64,000 nt of DNA from Synechococcus sp. SynAce01 (GTDB taxonomy: Bacteria > Cyanobacteriota > Cyanobacteriia > PCC-6307 > Cyanobiaceae). This document shows positions 34,427-45,117 of this stretch, piece after piece. Each line of letters starts with the position of its first letter. Position 1 is the stretch's first letter. Location: assembly GCF_001885215.1 (NCBI RefSeq), contig NZ_CP018091.1, forward strand, positions 620,001 to 684,000, written 5' to 3'. The position numbers were made by a program, and so were the translations under genes. The notes under the pieces are model-generated. The model was given only the letters and a program-made list of their open reading frames with translations, was not told the origin of the DNA and searched no databases.

Positions 34427-34507
34427 CGCTGGTCGTCGTCACAGTCGGGCCAAGCTATCAACCGGGCTGCGGGGGGACCGGGTGTGGCCTGCCCAGCCTG
34501 GGAGAGC

Positions 34508-35074
34508 TCAGCTCTTGCCGCGGAAAGAGCTCCAGCGCTGCTGCAGCGAATCGAGCCATCGCCGGCGATCACTCCTGCGCACAAGGTTGTTCCAGGAAAA
34601 ACCCGTCAGCCAGATCACTCCGACCAGTTCAAGCAGGCCCGGCACCAGCGGCAGCCCTTCGATCGCCCCGAGCAGGGCGCCATAGAGGCGCAGGAGCACC
34701 ACCACAGCAAGAAAAAGCCCGGCGGCCTTCAGGGGGCCGCTGTAGCGCTGAAAGGTTTTCTGGGGTTCACCGCTGCCGATCCAGTCCTTAATTTTGGCCA
34801 CCAGCAGGTCCCATTCACCACCCGGTTCTGGCGCCATCGCCGGAGCCTGCAGGGTGGCCGCCAGCACGGGGTCGGGCTCGGCCGGAGCTGGCGGGAGCTC
34901 GGCAGGTTCAGGAACGGGTACGGCGATTACGAGCTCGGGCCGTGCCTCAGCAGCCGGGGGCGTTGGCTCTGCTACTGGCTCGACTGCAGGCTCGCTGACT
35001 GCCGCATCGCTGAGCGCCTCAGCCGGCTCTTCGCCGGGGGCTTCAGGGGTCGGAAATGAGGAAGATTCAACCAT
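34508..35074 (-). CDS. CAAD-domain protein (CURT1-like thylakoid membrane protein)
   Basis: The 188-residue protein has a long Pro/Glu/Ala-rich N-terminus (about 1-85), then the CAAD domain: amphipathic WDLLVAKIKDWIGSGEPQKT, two adjacent membrane helices (AAGLFLAVVVLLRLYGALLG and LPLVPGLLELVGVIWLTGFS) and a basic C-terminal helix NNLVRRSDRRRWLDSLQQRW. CAAD is found in cyanobacterial membrane proteins and is homologous to plant CURT1, which bends thylakoid margins. A role in thylakoid shape is inferred. The N-terminal extension is longer than usual. Confidence 0.85.
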   Translation of the reverse strand: MVESSSFPTPEAPGEEPAEALSDAAVSEPAVEPVAEPTPPAAEARPELVIAVPVPEPAELPPAPAEPDPVLAATLQAPAMAPEPGGEWDLLVAKIKDWIGSGEPQKTFQRYSGPLKAAGLFLAVVVLLRLYGALLGAIEGLPLVPGLLELVGVIWLTGFSWNNLVRRSDRRRWLDSLQQRWSSFRGKS

Positions 35075-35138
35075 CGGTCGCTTCAGAACCGTCGGGTGAG
35101 CTTACGGCGTTCTGCGGATCGTGCTCAGCGACTGACGA

Positions 35139-36293
35139 TCAGGGGTCAAGGGGAATCAGGCCACTGCGCTGCGGGAGAGGTTCGAGCGGTAGGCGCAAGG
35201 GAAAGCGACCGCTGCGCAGTTGGTCGATCAACAGGTCGGCCATGCCTGAGGCCAGGCGAGGGCTGTGGGCCGGGAAGCAGGGCAACTGACGTCCATCCAC
35301 CTGGATAACACCGCTCAGCAACTGGCTGTAGGCGACATAGCCGAAGCTCGGCTTGAGGCGACGTGGAATCGAGAAATCGAGCACCGGAGCTTCCAATTGA
35401 TCATCGCCCAGGCAGGCCTGGCGGGCCACCGCTGCACTGATCAGAGGGATCGGCGCCGCGATCGCCACCAGCAGACCGCTGCCGTGGCCCTCGAAGAAAC
35501 AGGGGCGGATCCATTCAGGCCGCAGCTCGCGCAGCTCGACACTGACGGCGGCCACGGCACCGGGAGCGCGGGCATGGCCGCTGGGCAGGCGCCGGGTCTG
35601 GGGCTGATGACCGCTGCCGGCACCGACCACCCAGCCGAGTGCGCCGCCGACCAGCACCGGCGAACCTGGACCCAGGAAGGCCAGCCGCGGCATGGTCAGG
35701 CCGATGCTGCGGCTGCCACCACCGCTATAGAGGGCTCCGCCATAGGGGCCCAGCAGCGGGCCACAGGGACTGTGGATGATCCCTTCGGCACTGCTGAACG
35801 CCACCACGCCGTTCTCGCTGATCGCCCGGTTCAGCAGCAACTGCCCGGCGCCGATCCGCTCCAGCTTCAGGCGCGTCTTCAACTCCCGGCAGGGGTGCAG
35901 GGCCGTGGCCTCACCCGTGAGCGCCAGAACCACCTCCGCGCCGGCCAGCAGCCGGCCCAGAACCTGGGCGCCGCCCTGGCGCAGCGGTTCGACCAGCCCA
36001 CCACCGATCGGCAGGCTGATCCCGCAGCTGCCGCTGCCCCCCTGGGCGCTCACCCCATCGAGCTGCGCCTGGCGGATCCGGATCGGCGGATCCGTTGGTC
36101 CGAGCTGGAGCAGCAGGGAGGCCTGGTCGGTGAATTCGGCGTTGGCGGCCACCACCACATCGGTGGCGGCATAGGCGGAAGCCAAGCCTTCCGCCGCCAC
36201 CCTGGCCCGGAAGGCCGTGCCGCTGCAGACCCGCAGGTCACCGGCGCGCTGGCGCTGCTGAAGCTCGGATTCGCTGCGGGGCTCCAGGGTCAT
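35139..36293 (-). CDS. HcyBio (DUF39) family protein, homocysteine-biosynthesis-like
   Basis: The 384-residue protein matches the DUF39/HcyBio pattern known from methanogens and some bacteria: an early [20 protein letters not shown] segment, [37 protein letters not shown], a cysteine in [24 protein letters not shown], and the glycine-rich [20 protein letters not shown]. In methanogens the family takes part in sulfide incorporation into aspartate semialdehyde to form homocysteine. Neither the C-terminal ferredoxin domain nor a partner gene is seen here. Assignment to the family is from recalled motifs; its job in this organism is unknown. Confidence 0.65.
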   Translation of the reverse strand: MTLEPRSESELQQRQRAGDLRVCSGTAFRARVAAEGLASAYAATDVVVAANAEFTDQASLLLQLGPTDPPIRIRQAQLDGVSAQGGSGSCGISLPIGGGLVEPLRQGGAQVLGRLLAGAEVVLALTGEATALHPCRELKTRLKLERIGAGQLLLNRAISENGVVAFSSAEGIIHSPCGPLLGPYGGALYSGGGSRSIGLTMPRLAFLGPGSPVLVGGALGWVVGAGSGHQPQTRRLPSGHARAPGAVAAVSVELRELRPEWIRPCFFEGHGSGLLVAIAAPIPLISAAVARQACLGDDQLEAPVLDFSIPRRLKPSFGYVAYSQLLSGVIQVDGRQLPCFPAHSPRLASGMADLLIDQLRSGRFPLRLPLEPLPQRSGLIPLDP

Positions 36294-36384
36294 CGAGGGC
36301 CAGGGGTCGGGGGCTCAGCGGCGGGAAAGAACCAGACGGGCGGCCCGGTCTCGATTAAGCTGGGTAACGGACTTGTGGTGTGAG

Positions 36385-39081
36385 ATGGCGGTTCCAACGG
36401 GTCCTGGCGAATCCGACGGACGGATCATCCAGACCGACCTGCGGATTGAGATGTCGCGCTCCTATCTGGAGTATGCGATGAGCGTGATCGTGGGCAGGGC
36501 CTTGCCCGATGCCCGCGATGGCCTCAAACCGGTGCATCGACGCATCCTCTATGCGATGTACGAGCTGGGCCTGACCAGCGATCGGCCCTACCGGAAATGC
36601 GCCCGGGTGGTGGGTGAGGTGCTCGGCAAATACCACCCCCACGGCGACACGGCTGTGTACGACGCCCTGGTGCGCATGGCCCAGGACTTCTCGATGCGGA
36701 TGCCGCTGATCGACGGTCACGGCAACTTCGGCTCGGTCGACAACGACCCACCGGCGGCGATGCGGTACACCGAATCACGGCTGCAGGCACTCACCACCGA
36801 CAGCCTGCTCGAAGACATCGAAGCTGAAACCGTCGATTTCATCGACAACTTCGACGGTTCCCAGCAGGAGCCGACCGTGATGCCGGCGCGGCTGCCCCAC
36901 CTGCTGCTGAATGGCTCGTCCGGCATCGCCGTCGGGATGGCCACCAACATTCCCCCCCACAACCTGACCGAACTGATCACCGGGCTGCTGGCCCTGATCG
37001 CCGACCCGGAGATCGACGACCGCGCCTTGATGGCGATCATCCCGGGCCCCGACTTCCCGACCGGCGGCCAGATCCTGGGCCGCCGCGGCATCCGCGACAC
37101 GTACACCACCGGCCGTGGCTCGATCACGATGCGGGGGGTGGCTTCGATCGAAACCCTCGAAGTGCCTGGCCGCCCCGACCGGGACGCCGTGATCATCACG
37201 GAGTTGCCCTACCAGACCAACAAGGCGTCGCTGATCGAGCGCATCGCCGAAATGGTGAACGACAAGAGGCTCGAGGGCATCTCCGACATCCGCGACGAAA
37301 GCGACCGCGACGGCATGCGGATCGTGATCGAACTGCGGCGTGACGCCTACCCCCAGGTGGTGCTCAACAACCTGTTCAAGCTCACCCCCCTGCAGAGCAA
37401 CTTCAGCGCCCACATGCTGGCGCTGGTCAACAGCGAGCCAATCTTGCTCACCCTGCGGCGCCAGCTGCAGGTGTTCCTCGCCTTCCGGGTCGAAACGATC
37501 GAACGGCGCACCCGCTACCTGCTACGCAAGGCCGAGGAACGCGACCACATCCTGCTGGGTCTGTTGCGGGCACTTGATCAACTCGACCCCATCATCGCCC
37601 TGATTCGCGCCGCGGCCGATGCGGCCACAGCGCGTCAGCAACTGCAGGATCGCCATGGGCTCAGTGAAATCCAGTCCGACGCCATCCTGCAGATGCAGCT
37701 GCGCCGCCTGACGGCCCTTGAAGCCGACAAGATCCGCCTGGAACACGAGGATCTGGTTGCCAAGATCGCCGACTACCAGGACATCCTTGGCAGGCGTGAG
37801 CGGGTACTCGGCCTGATCGAGTTAGAGCTCAACAAGCTGCGCGATCGTTATGACTCCCCCCGCCGCACCGAGATCCTCGATCTCGAGGGTGGCCTTGAAG
37901 ATATCGATCTGATCGCCAACGAGCGCTCGGTGGTGCTGCTCACCGAAACCGGCTACCTGAAGCGGATGCCGGTCAGCGAGTTCGAGGCCACCAGCCGGGG
38001 AACCCGCGGCAAGTCAGGAACCCGCAGCCAGGGGGAAGAGGCCGTACGGCTGTTCATCAGTTGCAACGACCACGACACCCTGCTGCTCTTCAGTGACAGG
38101 GGAGTCGTGTACGCCGTGCCCGCCTACCGCATTCCGGTGGGCAGCCGCACCGCCAAGGGAACCCCGGTGGTGCAGCTGCTCCCCATTCCCCGCGAGGAGC
38201 AGATCACCTCCCTGCTGGCCGTCAGCGCCTTTGAAGACAACGTCCAGCTGCTGATGCTCACCAGTGGTGGCTTCATCAAGCGCACCCGCCTCTCGGCGTT
38301 CGCCAACATCCGCTCCAATGGCCTGATCGCAATCAGCCTGGAAGAAGGCGACAACCTGCGCTGGGTGCGGCTGGCCGTTCCCGGCGACAGCGTGCTGATC
38401 GCCTCGCTCAAGGGCATGACGATCCACTTCCGCCTGATTGATGCCGAACTGCGCCCGCTGGGCCGCACGGCCCGGGGTGTGCGGGCCATGGCCCTGCGTC
38501 CCGGCGACCAGCTGGTCAGCATGGATGTGCTGCCCGCCGAGCTGGCGGATCAGATCGCCAGCAGTCAGATCGCCGGCAGCGGCGTCGATGCCGCCGAAGA
38601 GGAAAGCGACAGCGAGGAGGTTGCCGCCAGCGAAGGCCCCTGGGTGCTGGTGGCCGCGGCCAGCGGCCTGGGCAAGCGGGTGCCGGTGAACCAGTTCCGC
38701 CTGCAACGGCGCGCCGGACTGGGACTACGGGCGATCAAATTCCGGCGCAGCGGCGATGAGCTGGTGGGCCTGAAGGTGCTCGGCGCCGGGGTGGAGTTGT
38801 TGCTGATCAGTGAGCGGGGCGTGATCGTGCGGATGCAATCCGATGCGATCCCCCAGCAATCCCGGGCCGCCACGGGCGTGCGCCTGCAGAAGCTCGACTC
38901 TGGCGATCACCTCAGCGAACTGGTTCTGATTCCACCAGCCCTGGAGAGCGAGGAGGCCGGCGAGGTCGTCATCGATGTCCTCAGCGAGGAAGTCGACGGG
39001 GAAACGGTTGTGATTCCCGAAGGTGAAGCTGAAGGTGAAGGTGAAGAGGACACTGAAGCCGATGAGCGCGGCGCGCTTTGA
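36385..39081 (+). CDS. gyrA: DNA gyrase subunit A
   Basis: ATP-dependent negative supercoiling with GyrB. The 898-residue protein has the breakage-reunion domain with [40 protein letters not shown] (the quinolone-pocket region, Thr where E. coli has Ser83) and catalytic Tyr128 in AAMRYTES. A six-bladed beta-pinwheel follows, with a GyrA-box-like SRGTRGKSG. An acidic inserted loop ([16 protein letters not shown], about 735) and an acidic tail ([15 protein letters not shown]) end it. ATG 36385 is used; a TTG four codons earlier is possible. ParC is unlikely given the C-terminal domain. Confidence 0.95.
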   Translation: MAVPTGPGESDGRIIQTDLRIEMSRSYLEYAMSVIVGRALPDARDGLKPVHRRILYAMYELGLTSDRPYRKCARVVGEVLGKYHPHGDTAVYDALVRMAQDFSMRMPLIDGHGNFGSVDNDPPAAMRYTESRLQALTTDSLLEDIEAETVDFIDNFDGSQQEPTVMPARLPHLLLNGSSGIAVGMATNIPPHNLTELITGLLALIADPEIDDRALMAIIPGPDFPTGGQILGRRGIRDTYTTGRGSITMRGVASIETLEVPGRPDRDAVIITELPYQTNKASLIERIAEMVNDKRLEGISDIRDESDRDGMRIVIELRRDAYPQVVLNNLFKLTPLQSNFSAHMLALVNSEPILLTLRRQLQVFLAFRVETIERRTRYLLRKAEERDHILLGLLRALDQLDPIIALIRAAADAATARQQLQDRHGLSEIQSDAILQMQLRRLTALEADKIRLEHEDLVAKIADYQDILGRRERVLGLIELELNKLRDRYDSPRRTEILDLEGGLEDIDLIANERSVVLLTETGYLKRMPVSEFEATSRGTRGKSGTRSQGEEAVRLFISCNDHDTLLLFSDRGVVYAVPAYRIPVGSRTAKGTPVVQLLPIPREEQITSLLAVSAFEDNVQLLMLTSGGFIKRTRLSAFANIRSNGLIAISLEEGDNLRWVRLAVPGDSVLIASLKGMTIHFRLIDAELRPLGRTARGVRAMALRPGDQLVSMDVLPAELADQIASSQIAGSGVDAAEEESDSEEVAASEGPWVLVAAASGLGKRVPVNQFRLQRRAGLGLRAIKFRRSGDELVGLKVLGAGVELLLISERGVIVRMQSDAIPQQSRAATGVRLQKLDSGDHLSELVLIPPALESEEAGEVVIDVLSEEVDGETVVIPEGEAEGEGEEDTEADERGAL

Positions 39082-39110
39082 GGGATAGAGGTGAGGGCCC
39101 GCTTTGAGGG
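39074..39110. repeat. Short direct repeat between gyrA and crtL
   Basis: The 11-mer cgctttgaggg occurs at 39074-39084, spanning the gyrA stop, and again at 39100-39110, just before the crtL GTG. The second copy supplies the GAGGG that probably serves as the crtL ribosome binding site. Looks like a small local duplication. Confidence 0.5.
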
Positions 39111-39116
39111 TTTGCT

Positions 39117-40352
39117 GTGACAGCTGATGTGCTGGTGATCGGCTCGGGGCCAGCGGCCCTGGCCATCGCCAGTGGCCTCTGCGCCCAAGGCCTGCGCGTC
39201 GATGGCCTCTCGGCGGGCGACCCCCATTCCCCCTGGGGCAACACCTACGGGGTCTGGGCACCAGAACTCGAGGCCCAGGGGCTCGGCCATCTGCTGGAGC
39301 ACCGCTGGTCGAACTGCATCAGCTATTTCGGATCGGCTGCGGTAGCCCATCAGCACGACTACGGCCTGTTTGATCGCACCAAGCTCCAGGCCCACTGGCT
39401 GGAGCGCTGCGAGCAGGGCCATCTGCGCTGGCACCGCGGCTTCGCCACCACCATCAGCCACGACCAGGACGGGTCCTGCCTGAGCACGGCCACAGGCAAG
39501 CAGCTCAGGGCACGGCTGGTGATCGACGCCAGCGGCCATCAGCCGGTGTTCGTGCAGCGGCCGGATCGGGGACCCATCGCCTACCAGGCGGCCTATGGCG
39601 TCGTTGGCCGGTTCAGTCCGGCGCCGGTGGAGCCCGATCAATTCGTGCTGATGGACTTTCGCGCCGACCACCTCACAGCCGAAGAGAGGCAGAACGAGCC
39701 GCCCACCTTCCTCTACGCCATGGATCTGGGCGATGGCGTGCATTTCCTGGAAGAAACCTCGCTGGCCCTGGCGCCAGCCGTTTCACCGGATGTACTGCAG
39801 CGGCGCCTCCAGCGGCGGCTGGCGTTCAGGGGCGTGGCGATCGAAGCGATCCACGACCAAGAACATTGCCTGTTCCCGATGAATCTTCCCCTGCCTGACC
39901 TGAGCCAGCGGGTGGTGGGTTTCGGCGGTGCGGCCAGCATGGTCCATCCGGCCTCCGGTTACCTGGTGGGGGCCCTGCTGCGCCGCGCTCCTGGGGTGGC
40001 TGCCGCCATCGCTGCGGCGCTCAACGATCCCAACCTCAACGCGGAGGGGGTGGCCGCAGCGGGCTGGAGCGCGGTCTGGCCGGCCAGCCTGGTTCGTAAG
40101 CACGCCATTTATCAATTTGGGCTGGAGAAGTTGATGCGCTTCTCCGAAGCAGAGCTGCGTCAATTCTTCACCGCCTTCTTTGCACTGCCCCTGCCCGAAT
40201 GGTATGGATTTCTGGCGAATACGCTCACCGTTCCTGAGTTGCTTCAGGCGATGCTGCGCCTGTTCGCCACAGCCCCGAACTCCGTGCGATTGGGGCTGAT
40301 TCAGCCGCAGGGCCGCGAGTTGGCCCTGCTGGGACGCGTCCTGACTGGATGA
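39117..40352 (+). CDS. crtL: Lycopene cyclase (CrtL family)
   Basis: FAD/NAD-fold carotenoid cyclase making beta (or epsilon) rings from lycopene. The 411-residue protein begins with the dinucleotide motif VLVIGSGPAALAIASGL, then GNTYGVWAPELEA, FDRTKLQAHWLERC, VIDASGHQPVF, AYQAAYGVVG and VLMDFRADHL, followed by FLYAMDLGDGVHFLEETSLA and FGGAASMVHPASGYLVG, all diagnostic of plant/cyanobacterial CrtL. GTG 39117 starts 35 bases after gyrA. Beta-cyclase is the default; CrtL-e cannot be excluded. Confidence 0.93.
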   Translation: MTADVLVIGSGPAALAIASGLCAQGLRVDGLSAGDPHSPWGNTYGVWAPELEAQGLGHLLEHRWSNCISYFGSAAVAHQHDYGLFDRTKLQAHWLERCEQGHLRWHRGFATTISHDQDGSCLSTATGKQLRARLVIDASGHQPVFVQRPDRGPIAYQAAYGVVGRFSPAPVEPDQFVLMDFRADHLTAEERQNEPPTFLYAMDLGDGVHFLEETSLALAPAVSPDVLQRRLQRRLAFRGVAIEAIHDQEHCLFPMNLPLPDLSQRVVGFGGAASMVHPASGYLVGALLRRAPGVAAAIAAALNDPNLNAEGVAAAGWSAVWPASLVRKHAIYQFGLEKLMRFSEAELRQFFTAFFALPLPEWYGFLANTLTVPELLQAMLRLFATAPNSVRLGLIQPQGRELALLGRVLTG

Positions 40353-40354
40353 AC

Positions 40355-40798
40355 TCAGCGGGAAACCAGAACCGGCTGGCTGGCGTGGGTGAGCACCCGT
40401 TGGGTCTGGCTGCCTAGCAGAAAGTTGCTCAGACCGCGGCGCCCATGGGAGGCCATGTAAATGAGATCACACTGATGCTGATCGGCTGCCGAGATGATGG
40501 CCTGATACGGCACCTCATGCACCACGGCTTCCGCCTTGGCCTCCACACCGGCGGCGGCGGCGATCGCCATCGCTTCGGCCAGGATTCGCTCGGAATCTTC
40601 GCGGGTGGCTGTGATCAGCTCATCGAGCGTGGAGGGATTGACCCACTGGTCAATGCCAGTGAGCGAGAGGGGAAGGCTGGAGCGCGCATGCATAAATTGA
40701 AGGCGCGCTCCAATGGCCTTGGCAAAGTCAACGGCCGAATGAATCGCCTGGGTGGAGAGTTCCGAGCCATCCGTCGGGACCAACACGTTCTTGAACAT
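40355..40798 (-). CDS. Universal stress protein (UspA family)
   Basis: The 147-residue protein has the UspA fold: MFKNVLVPTDGSELSTQAIH at the start and the nucleotide-binding MASHGRRGLSNFLLGSQTQR, then VLTHASQPVLV (G2xG9GS/T type). ATP binding is likely. ATG 40798 is preferred; a GTG at 40825 would add nine residues. It converges on crtL with a two-base gap. An AT-rich stretch lies upstream. Confidence 0.88.
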   Translation of the reverse strand: MFKNVLVPTDGSELSTQAIHSAVDFAKAIGARLQFMHARSSLPLSLTGIDQWVNPSTLDELITATREDSERILAEAMAIAAAAGVEAKAEAVVHEVPYQAIISAADQHQCDLIYMASHGRRGLSNFLLGSQTQRVLTHASQPVLVSR

Positions 40799-41037
40799 GG
40801 CTTTCAATTCACTCAAGGCACTCACCTATTCACTGTAGCTGCCGTCTCGGAATCCCACTGAACGACGCGAGAGCTTTGGCGACTTCTTGGCCGTTTGAAA
40901 CATGCCAGGCAAAAATTCTGCCGTGCTGGCAACAATCACAAAGCTGATTAGCCAGGAAAGAGACTGAACAACTGGAGAACAATCTGGCCAGGAAATAGGC
41001 CATCAAATAGTGATACAGAATCAATCACCAAAACCAA

Positions 41038-42651
41038 TCAGCTGGGAACGACGGCAGATGGCAGGGCAGCAGTTGCCCAGTCGGCGCTGTTGAGCAGCGG
41101 GAAAATTCTGTCTTCACTCTCGAGTGCCGCCAGCCATTGGCTTGGCGGCTCTGTTCCGGTTTCAAGCGCATCGAGCAGGCGCCAGAAACGGTCCAGATGG
41201 GAGAGGATCCGGTCGCGGGCCAGCTCCGTGGTGGTGCCGGCGCGGAGGATGAAGCTCCAGTCGGAAGACTGGGCCAGCAGCAGCTCCCGCCCCGCCTGGG
41301 TCAGGATCCGCTCTTGCTTGGCGCTGGTCAGGCCACAGGTCTTGCCGCTGGTCACGCCGCTGTTCACTCGTTTGACCATGGCGGCCGAGGCCCGCTCCCA
41401 TTCCGGCACCACCCAGGCGTTGCTTGGGTTGAGCCAGTAGTGGTGGTAGCCACCCTGTCCCCAGCTGGAAGGTGAGGGCCGGCAGATCTGCAACGGTCTG
41501 GCCTCAGCCAACACCCCTTTCAAGCTGGTGAAGCGGAGCCCCGCTGCCGCCCCCTGGCTGAACACTTCCGCCAGAAAGGTGGGGCCCTCATACCACCAGT
41601 GCCCGAAGAGCTCGGCATCGAACGGGGCCACAAGCAGCGGCGGACGGTCCATCACCTCCTCCAGCCGCCTCAGCTCAGCGAGCCGCCCGCTGATGTAATC
41701 GGCAGCATGCTCAGCCGCCTGGGTTTTCGCCAGTTCCGGCTCATAGGGCTGCTTGAGATCCAGCGGGCAACCCTGGCCGGTCACCCGATGCAGCTTGAGG
41801 GCCAGAGGGCGGCTGCAGGGGATCCCCAGCTGTTGGAGATCGGACTCGGGCAGATCCCAGCCCAGGTCCCGATGGAACTCCCGGTAGGCGCCATCGCCGG
41901 GATAGCCCTCGCTGGCTGACCAGACCGGCAGGGTGGTGTTGCCATCACGGCCAAAGAAGGCAACCCCGGCTGGCGAACAGATCGGGGCATAGATCCCGTA
42001 ACGGGGGCGGGGCAAGCCATGCAGCAGGCCGTGGCCATCGAGCACGGCATAGCGCAGGCCGCAGCTGGCCAACTGTTGATCCAGGCCCTCGTAGTACGCG
42101 CACTCCGGCAGCCAGATGCCGAGGGGCCGCTCGCCGAGCAAGCGCTCATGCTCCCGAATCGCCGTGAGCAGCTGGGCCTGAACCGCCTCAGGTGTCTGGC
42201 GCAGCAGGGGCAGATAGCCGTGCGTCGCCGCGCAGGTCATCAGATCGAGAACGCCGGCCTGCTGAAGCTGACGGAAGCGAGCGAGCAGTTCGCCCGCTTC
42301 GCTCGGCCAGTCGCTGCGGGCCTGCTGCAACTGCTCAGCCAGGGCCACTGCCGCCAGCTGCTGGCTGGGATGGGCCGAGGCCAGCAAGGTTTGGCGCTGC
42401 TGGATCCAGACCGGAAACTGTTGGTGCAGATCGCGATCGCTCAGCAGCGACAGCAAGGTGGGCGAGAGCCCAAGGCTGAGCTGCGGGCTCGGCGCGCTGC
42501 CGGCGGCACCGACCTCGAGCAAGCGCAGCAGGGGCAGATAGCACTCCAGGACAGCCTGAAAGAACCAGTCCTGCTCCAGGGAACCCGGCTGGCTGCTGCG
42601 GACGTAAGGGAGGTGGGCGTGGAGGACGAGGGCCAGTTCGCCTGCGGCCAT
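41038..42651 (-). CDS. GH57 family 1,4-alpha-glucan branching enzyme
   Basis: Glycoside hydrolase family 57 enzyme acting on glycogen. The 537-residue protein starts with the GH57 signature LALVLHAHLPYVRSS (HAHLPYV at 11-17). The likely nucleophile is Glu183 in IWLPECAYYEGLDQQL, and the acid is the aspartate of APFDAELFGHWWYEG. A C-terminal all-helical DUF1957 region (LNPSNAWVVPEWERASAAMV onwards) is typical of branching enzymes rather than amylases. It lies in the neighbourhood of gyrA-crtL. Confidence 0.88.
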   Translation of the reverse strand: MAAGELALVLHAHLPYVRSSQPGSLEQDWFFQAVLECYLPLLRLLEVGAAGSAPSPQLSLGLSPTLLSLLSDRDLHQQFPVWIQQRQTLLASAHPSQQLAAVALAEQLQQARSDWPSEAGELLARFRQLQQAGVLDLMTCAATHGYLPLLRQTPEAVQAQLLTAIREHERLLGERPLGIWLPECAYYEGLDQQLASCGLRYAVLDGHGLLHGLPRPRYGIYAPICSPAGVAFFGRDGNTTLPVWSASEGYPGDGAYREFHRDLGWDLPESDLQQLGIPCSRPLALKLHRVTGQGCPLDLKQPYEPELAKTQAAEHAADYISGRLAELRRLEEVMDRPPLLVAPFDAELFGHWWYEGPTFLAEVFSQGAAAGLRFTSLKGVLAEARPLQICRPSPSSWGQGGYHHYWLNPSNAWVVPEWERASAAMVKRVNSGVTSGKTCGLTSAKQERILTQAGRELLLAQSSDWSFILRAGTTTELARDRILSHLDRFWRLLDALETGTEPPSQWLAALESEDRIFPLLNSADWATAALPSAVVPS

Positions 42652-42825
42652 CCCTTTCGCTCAATCGTCCAACTCTAAAGGCCAGGACAGTTCCGGATCC
42701 AGCCGCTCAGAGGAACGACCGGATGGCGACCAGGATTCAGTCACATTCTGAGTTATTTCGCGGCAACGGCTCGGGCCCAGTGCCCCTGGCCCACTTCTAG
42801 GGTCTATGCCAAGGGGTGGGAAACA

Positions 42826-43455
42826 ATGCGGCGTTGCCTGGCAGTCGATGGACACGGCATGTTTTACGCCCAACAGAAACTCGGCTGGTTCTTCGACCCA
42901 CGCCGGCTGCTGGAGTTGGCCCGGGAGGGTCCGGGCGTGGAGCTGGGCAGTGCCTTCTGGTACACGGGCCTCAAGGATCCCAGTGACCAGAGGCCCTTCC
43001 GCGACGCGCTCAGCAGCCTGGGATTCACGGTGCGAACCAAGCCGTTGCGTGAATTCGGCAACGACGCCGAGCAGCGCCAGTTCGCCCGGGCCAATCTCGA
43101 TGTCGAGATCTGCCTGGATCTGATGACCGTGGCCCTGCGCAGCGATGAACTCTGGTTGCTGAGCGGCAGCCGTGACCTGGAGCGGCTGGTCGAAACACTG
43201 CGCACCTTGGGCCTGAAGATCACCTTGATCAACTGCGAAGGCATGGTGCCGCGGGAACTGCGCAATGCGGTCGATCAGTTCATCGATCTCTCCCAGCTGC
43301 GCTCCAGGCTCGAGAAATCAGAAGCCCTGCTGGCCACAGCAAGCCAACGGCTGGAGCAGAACCGTGGCGAAGGGCCGCGGGCCGAGCTGAGTTCCACCGA
43401 CCTGATCCGCCCGCAACCGATCCGCCGCGAGGTGGTCATCTGCCCCTCCGTCTAG
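42826..43455 (+). CDS. NYN-domain protein (LabA/DUF88 family)
   Basis: PIN-like nuclease fold of the NYN type. The 209-residue protein reads CLAVDGHGMFYAQQKLGWFF at the N-terminus (the Asp of the usual VDGSN is kept, Asn replaced by His-Gly), LDVEICLDLMTVALRSDELW with conserved acids, and LLSGSRDLERLVETLRTLG, the usual SGDSDF block with altered residues. A charged C-terminal tail follows. LabA-type proteins affect circadian output in Synechococcus; that role is not shown here. It ends 39 bases before leuA. Confidence 0.82.
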   Translation: MRRCLAVDGHGMFYAQQKLGWFFDPRRLLELAREGPGVELGSAFWYTGLKDPSDQRPFRDALSSLGFTVRTKPLREFGNDAEQRQFARANLDVEICLDLMTVALRSDELWLLSGSRDLERLVETLRTLGLKITLINCEGMVPRELRNAVDQFIDLSQLRSRLEKSEALLATASQRLEQNRGEGPRAELSSTDLIRPQPIRREVVICPSV

Positions 43456-43471
43456 ACTGGTTTCAACTCAT

Positions 43472-43484
43472 AGTCGCTTCGACT
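43472..43484 (+). promoter_or_regulatory. Small palindrome just upstream of leuA
   Basis: AGTCG-CTT-CGACT forms a perfect 5-bp inverted repeat ending 10 bases before the leuA ATG, overlapping where a ribosome binding site would lie. It could be an operator or a translation-affecting hairpin, or chance. Confidence 0.25.
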
Positions 43485-43494
43485 TATAGCGGTC

Positions 43495-45117
43495 ATGGCC
43501 AGCGATCCCGGCCGGGTTCTGATCTTCGACACCACCCTGCGCGATGGGGAACAGTCCCCTGGCGCCAGCCTCAATCTGGAGGAGAAGCTGGCGATCGCCC
43601 ACCAGCTGGCCAGGCTCCAGGTCGACGTTATTGAGGCCGGCTTTCCCTTCGCCAGCCCCGGTGATTTCAACGCCGTGCAGCGCATCGCCGCCACCGTGGG
43701 GCGACCGGAGGGTCCGGTGATCTGCGGGCTGGCAAGGGCGACGGAAAACGACATCAAGGCCTGCGCCGAGGCGGTGGCCCCGGCCGCCCGGCGCCGCATC
43801 CACACCTTCATCGCCACCAGCGACATCCACCTGGAGCACAAACTGCGCAAGAGCAGAAGCGAGGTGCTGGCAATTGCCGCCGAGATGGTGGCCTACGCCC
43901 GCTCGCTTGTTGAGGATGTGGAGTTCTCCTGCGAAGATGCCGGTCGCAGCGACCCCGAATACCTCTACGAAGTGATCGAAGCGGCCATCGCCGCCGGCGC
44001 CACCACGATCAACATCCCCGACACCGTGGGGTACATCACCCCCAGTGAATTCGGCGCCCTGATTGCCGGCATCAATCGCCATGTTCCCAACATCAACCAG
44101 GCGGTGATCTCCGTCCATGGCCACAACGACCTCGGCCTGGCTGTGGCCAACTTTCTTGAAGCGGTGAAAAACGGCGCCCGCCAGCTGGAGTGCACCATCA
44201 ACGGCATCGGCGAACGGGCCGGCAACGCCTCGCTCGAAGAGCTGGTGATGGCCCTGCATGTGCGGCGCAGCTATTTCAACCCCTTTCTGCAGCGGCCAGC
44301 CCAGAGCATCGCGCCACTCACCCGGATCCGCACCGAGGAGATCTACAAAACCTCGCGGCTGGTCTCGAACCTCACCGGGATGATGGTTCAGCCCAACAAA
44401 GCGATCGTCGGTGCCAATGCCTTCGCCCATGAATCGGGCATCCACCAGGACGGCGTGCTCAAGAACCGCCTCACCTACGAGATCATCGACGCCCGCACGA
44501 TCGGCCTGAGCGACACCCGGCTCTCCCTGGGCAAGCTCAGTGGCCGCAGCGCCTTCCGGGCCCGGCTGGAGGAGCTGGGCTACTCCCTCGACGCCCACGA
44601 TCTCGCCGAAGCCTTTGCCCGCTTCAAGGAACTGGCCGATCGCAAACGGGACATCACCGACCGCGATCTCGAAGCGATCGTCAGCGAACAGGCCCAGCAA
44701 CTCGAAGCTGTTTTCACCCTCAAGTTGGTGCAGGTGAGCACCGGCAGCCAACTGCAGCCCACCGCCACGGTCACCCTGGTGGATGCCGATGGCGGTGAAC
44801 GAACCACCGCCTCCATCGGCACCGGCCCGGTGGATGCGGTCTGCCAGGCCCTAAACGCGTTGGCGGGGGTACCCAATGAGCTGGTGGAATTCAGCGTCAA
44901 ATCAGTGACCGAGGGAATCGATGCCATGGGCGAAGTGACGATCCGTCTGCGCCACCAGGAGATGCTCTACTCCGGCCATTCCGCTGACACCGACATTGTC
45001 GTGGCGGCGGCCCAGGCGTTCGTCAACGCCCTCAACCGGCTGCTGCATGGCCGCGAACGCACCCCTCTCCATCCCCAGCAAGCGCCGTTGGCGATTGCCG
45101 CGGGGCCGACGCTTTGA
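43495..45117 (+). CDS. leuA: 2-isopropylmalate synthase
   Basis: First step of leucine synthesis: acetyl-CoA plus 2-oxoisovalerate. The 540-residue protein starts [20 protein letters not shown] (metal/substrate binding), then [51 protein letters not shown] (His-x-His metal ligands) and [21 protein letters not shown]-terminal LeuA dimer/allosteric domain (about 390-520; [15 protein letters not shown]) implies leucine feedback. Length is typical of cyanobacterial LeuA. The stop overlaps the next start. Confidence 0.97.
   Translation: MASDPGRVLIFDTTLRDGEQSPGASLNLEEKLAIAHQLARLQVDVIEAGFPFASPGDFNAVQRIAATVGRPEGPVICGLARATENDIKACAEAVAPAARRRIHTFIATSDIHLEHKLRKSRSEVLAIAAEMVAYARSLVEDVEFSCEDAGRSDPEYLYEVIEAAIAAGATTINIPDTVGYITPSEFGALIAGINRHVPNINQAVISVHGHNDLGLAVANFLEAVKNGARQLECTINGIGERAGNASLEELVMALHVRRSYFNPFLQRPAQSIAPLTRIRTEEIYKTSRLVSNLTGMMVQPNKAIVGANAFAHESGIHQDGVLKNRLTYEIIDARTIGLSDTRLSLGKLSGRSAFRARLEELGYSLDAHDLAEAFARFKELADRKRDITDRDLEAIVSEQAQQLEAVFTLKLVQVSTGSQLQPTATVTLVDADGGERTTASIGTGPVDAVCQALNALAGVPNELVEFSVKSVTEGIDAMGEVTIRLRHQEMLYSGHSADTDIVVAAAQAFVNALNRLLHGRERTPLHPQQAPLAIAAGPTL

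Noticed and set aside
37090-37140. Possible parC rather than gyrA
   Set aside because: The GyrA-box-like motif and full C-terminal pinwheel, plus the gyrA-crtL order I recall in picocyanobacteria, favour gyrA.
40830-41024. 64-codon minus-strand frame between usp and GH57
   Set aside because: AT-rich gap, no ribosome binding site or homology; cysteine-rich random-looking translation.
43463-43490. TTCAAC-N17-TATAGC as a leuA promoter
   Set aside because: The -10 ends four bases before the ATG, so the transcript would begin at or after the start codon.
43468-44751. 427-codon open frame on the minus strand inside leuA
   Set aside because: It is the antisense of leuA's GC-rich codons; the translation has no family resemblance and leuA is certain.
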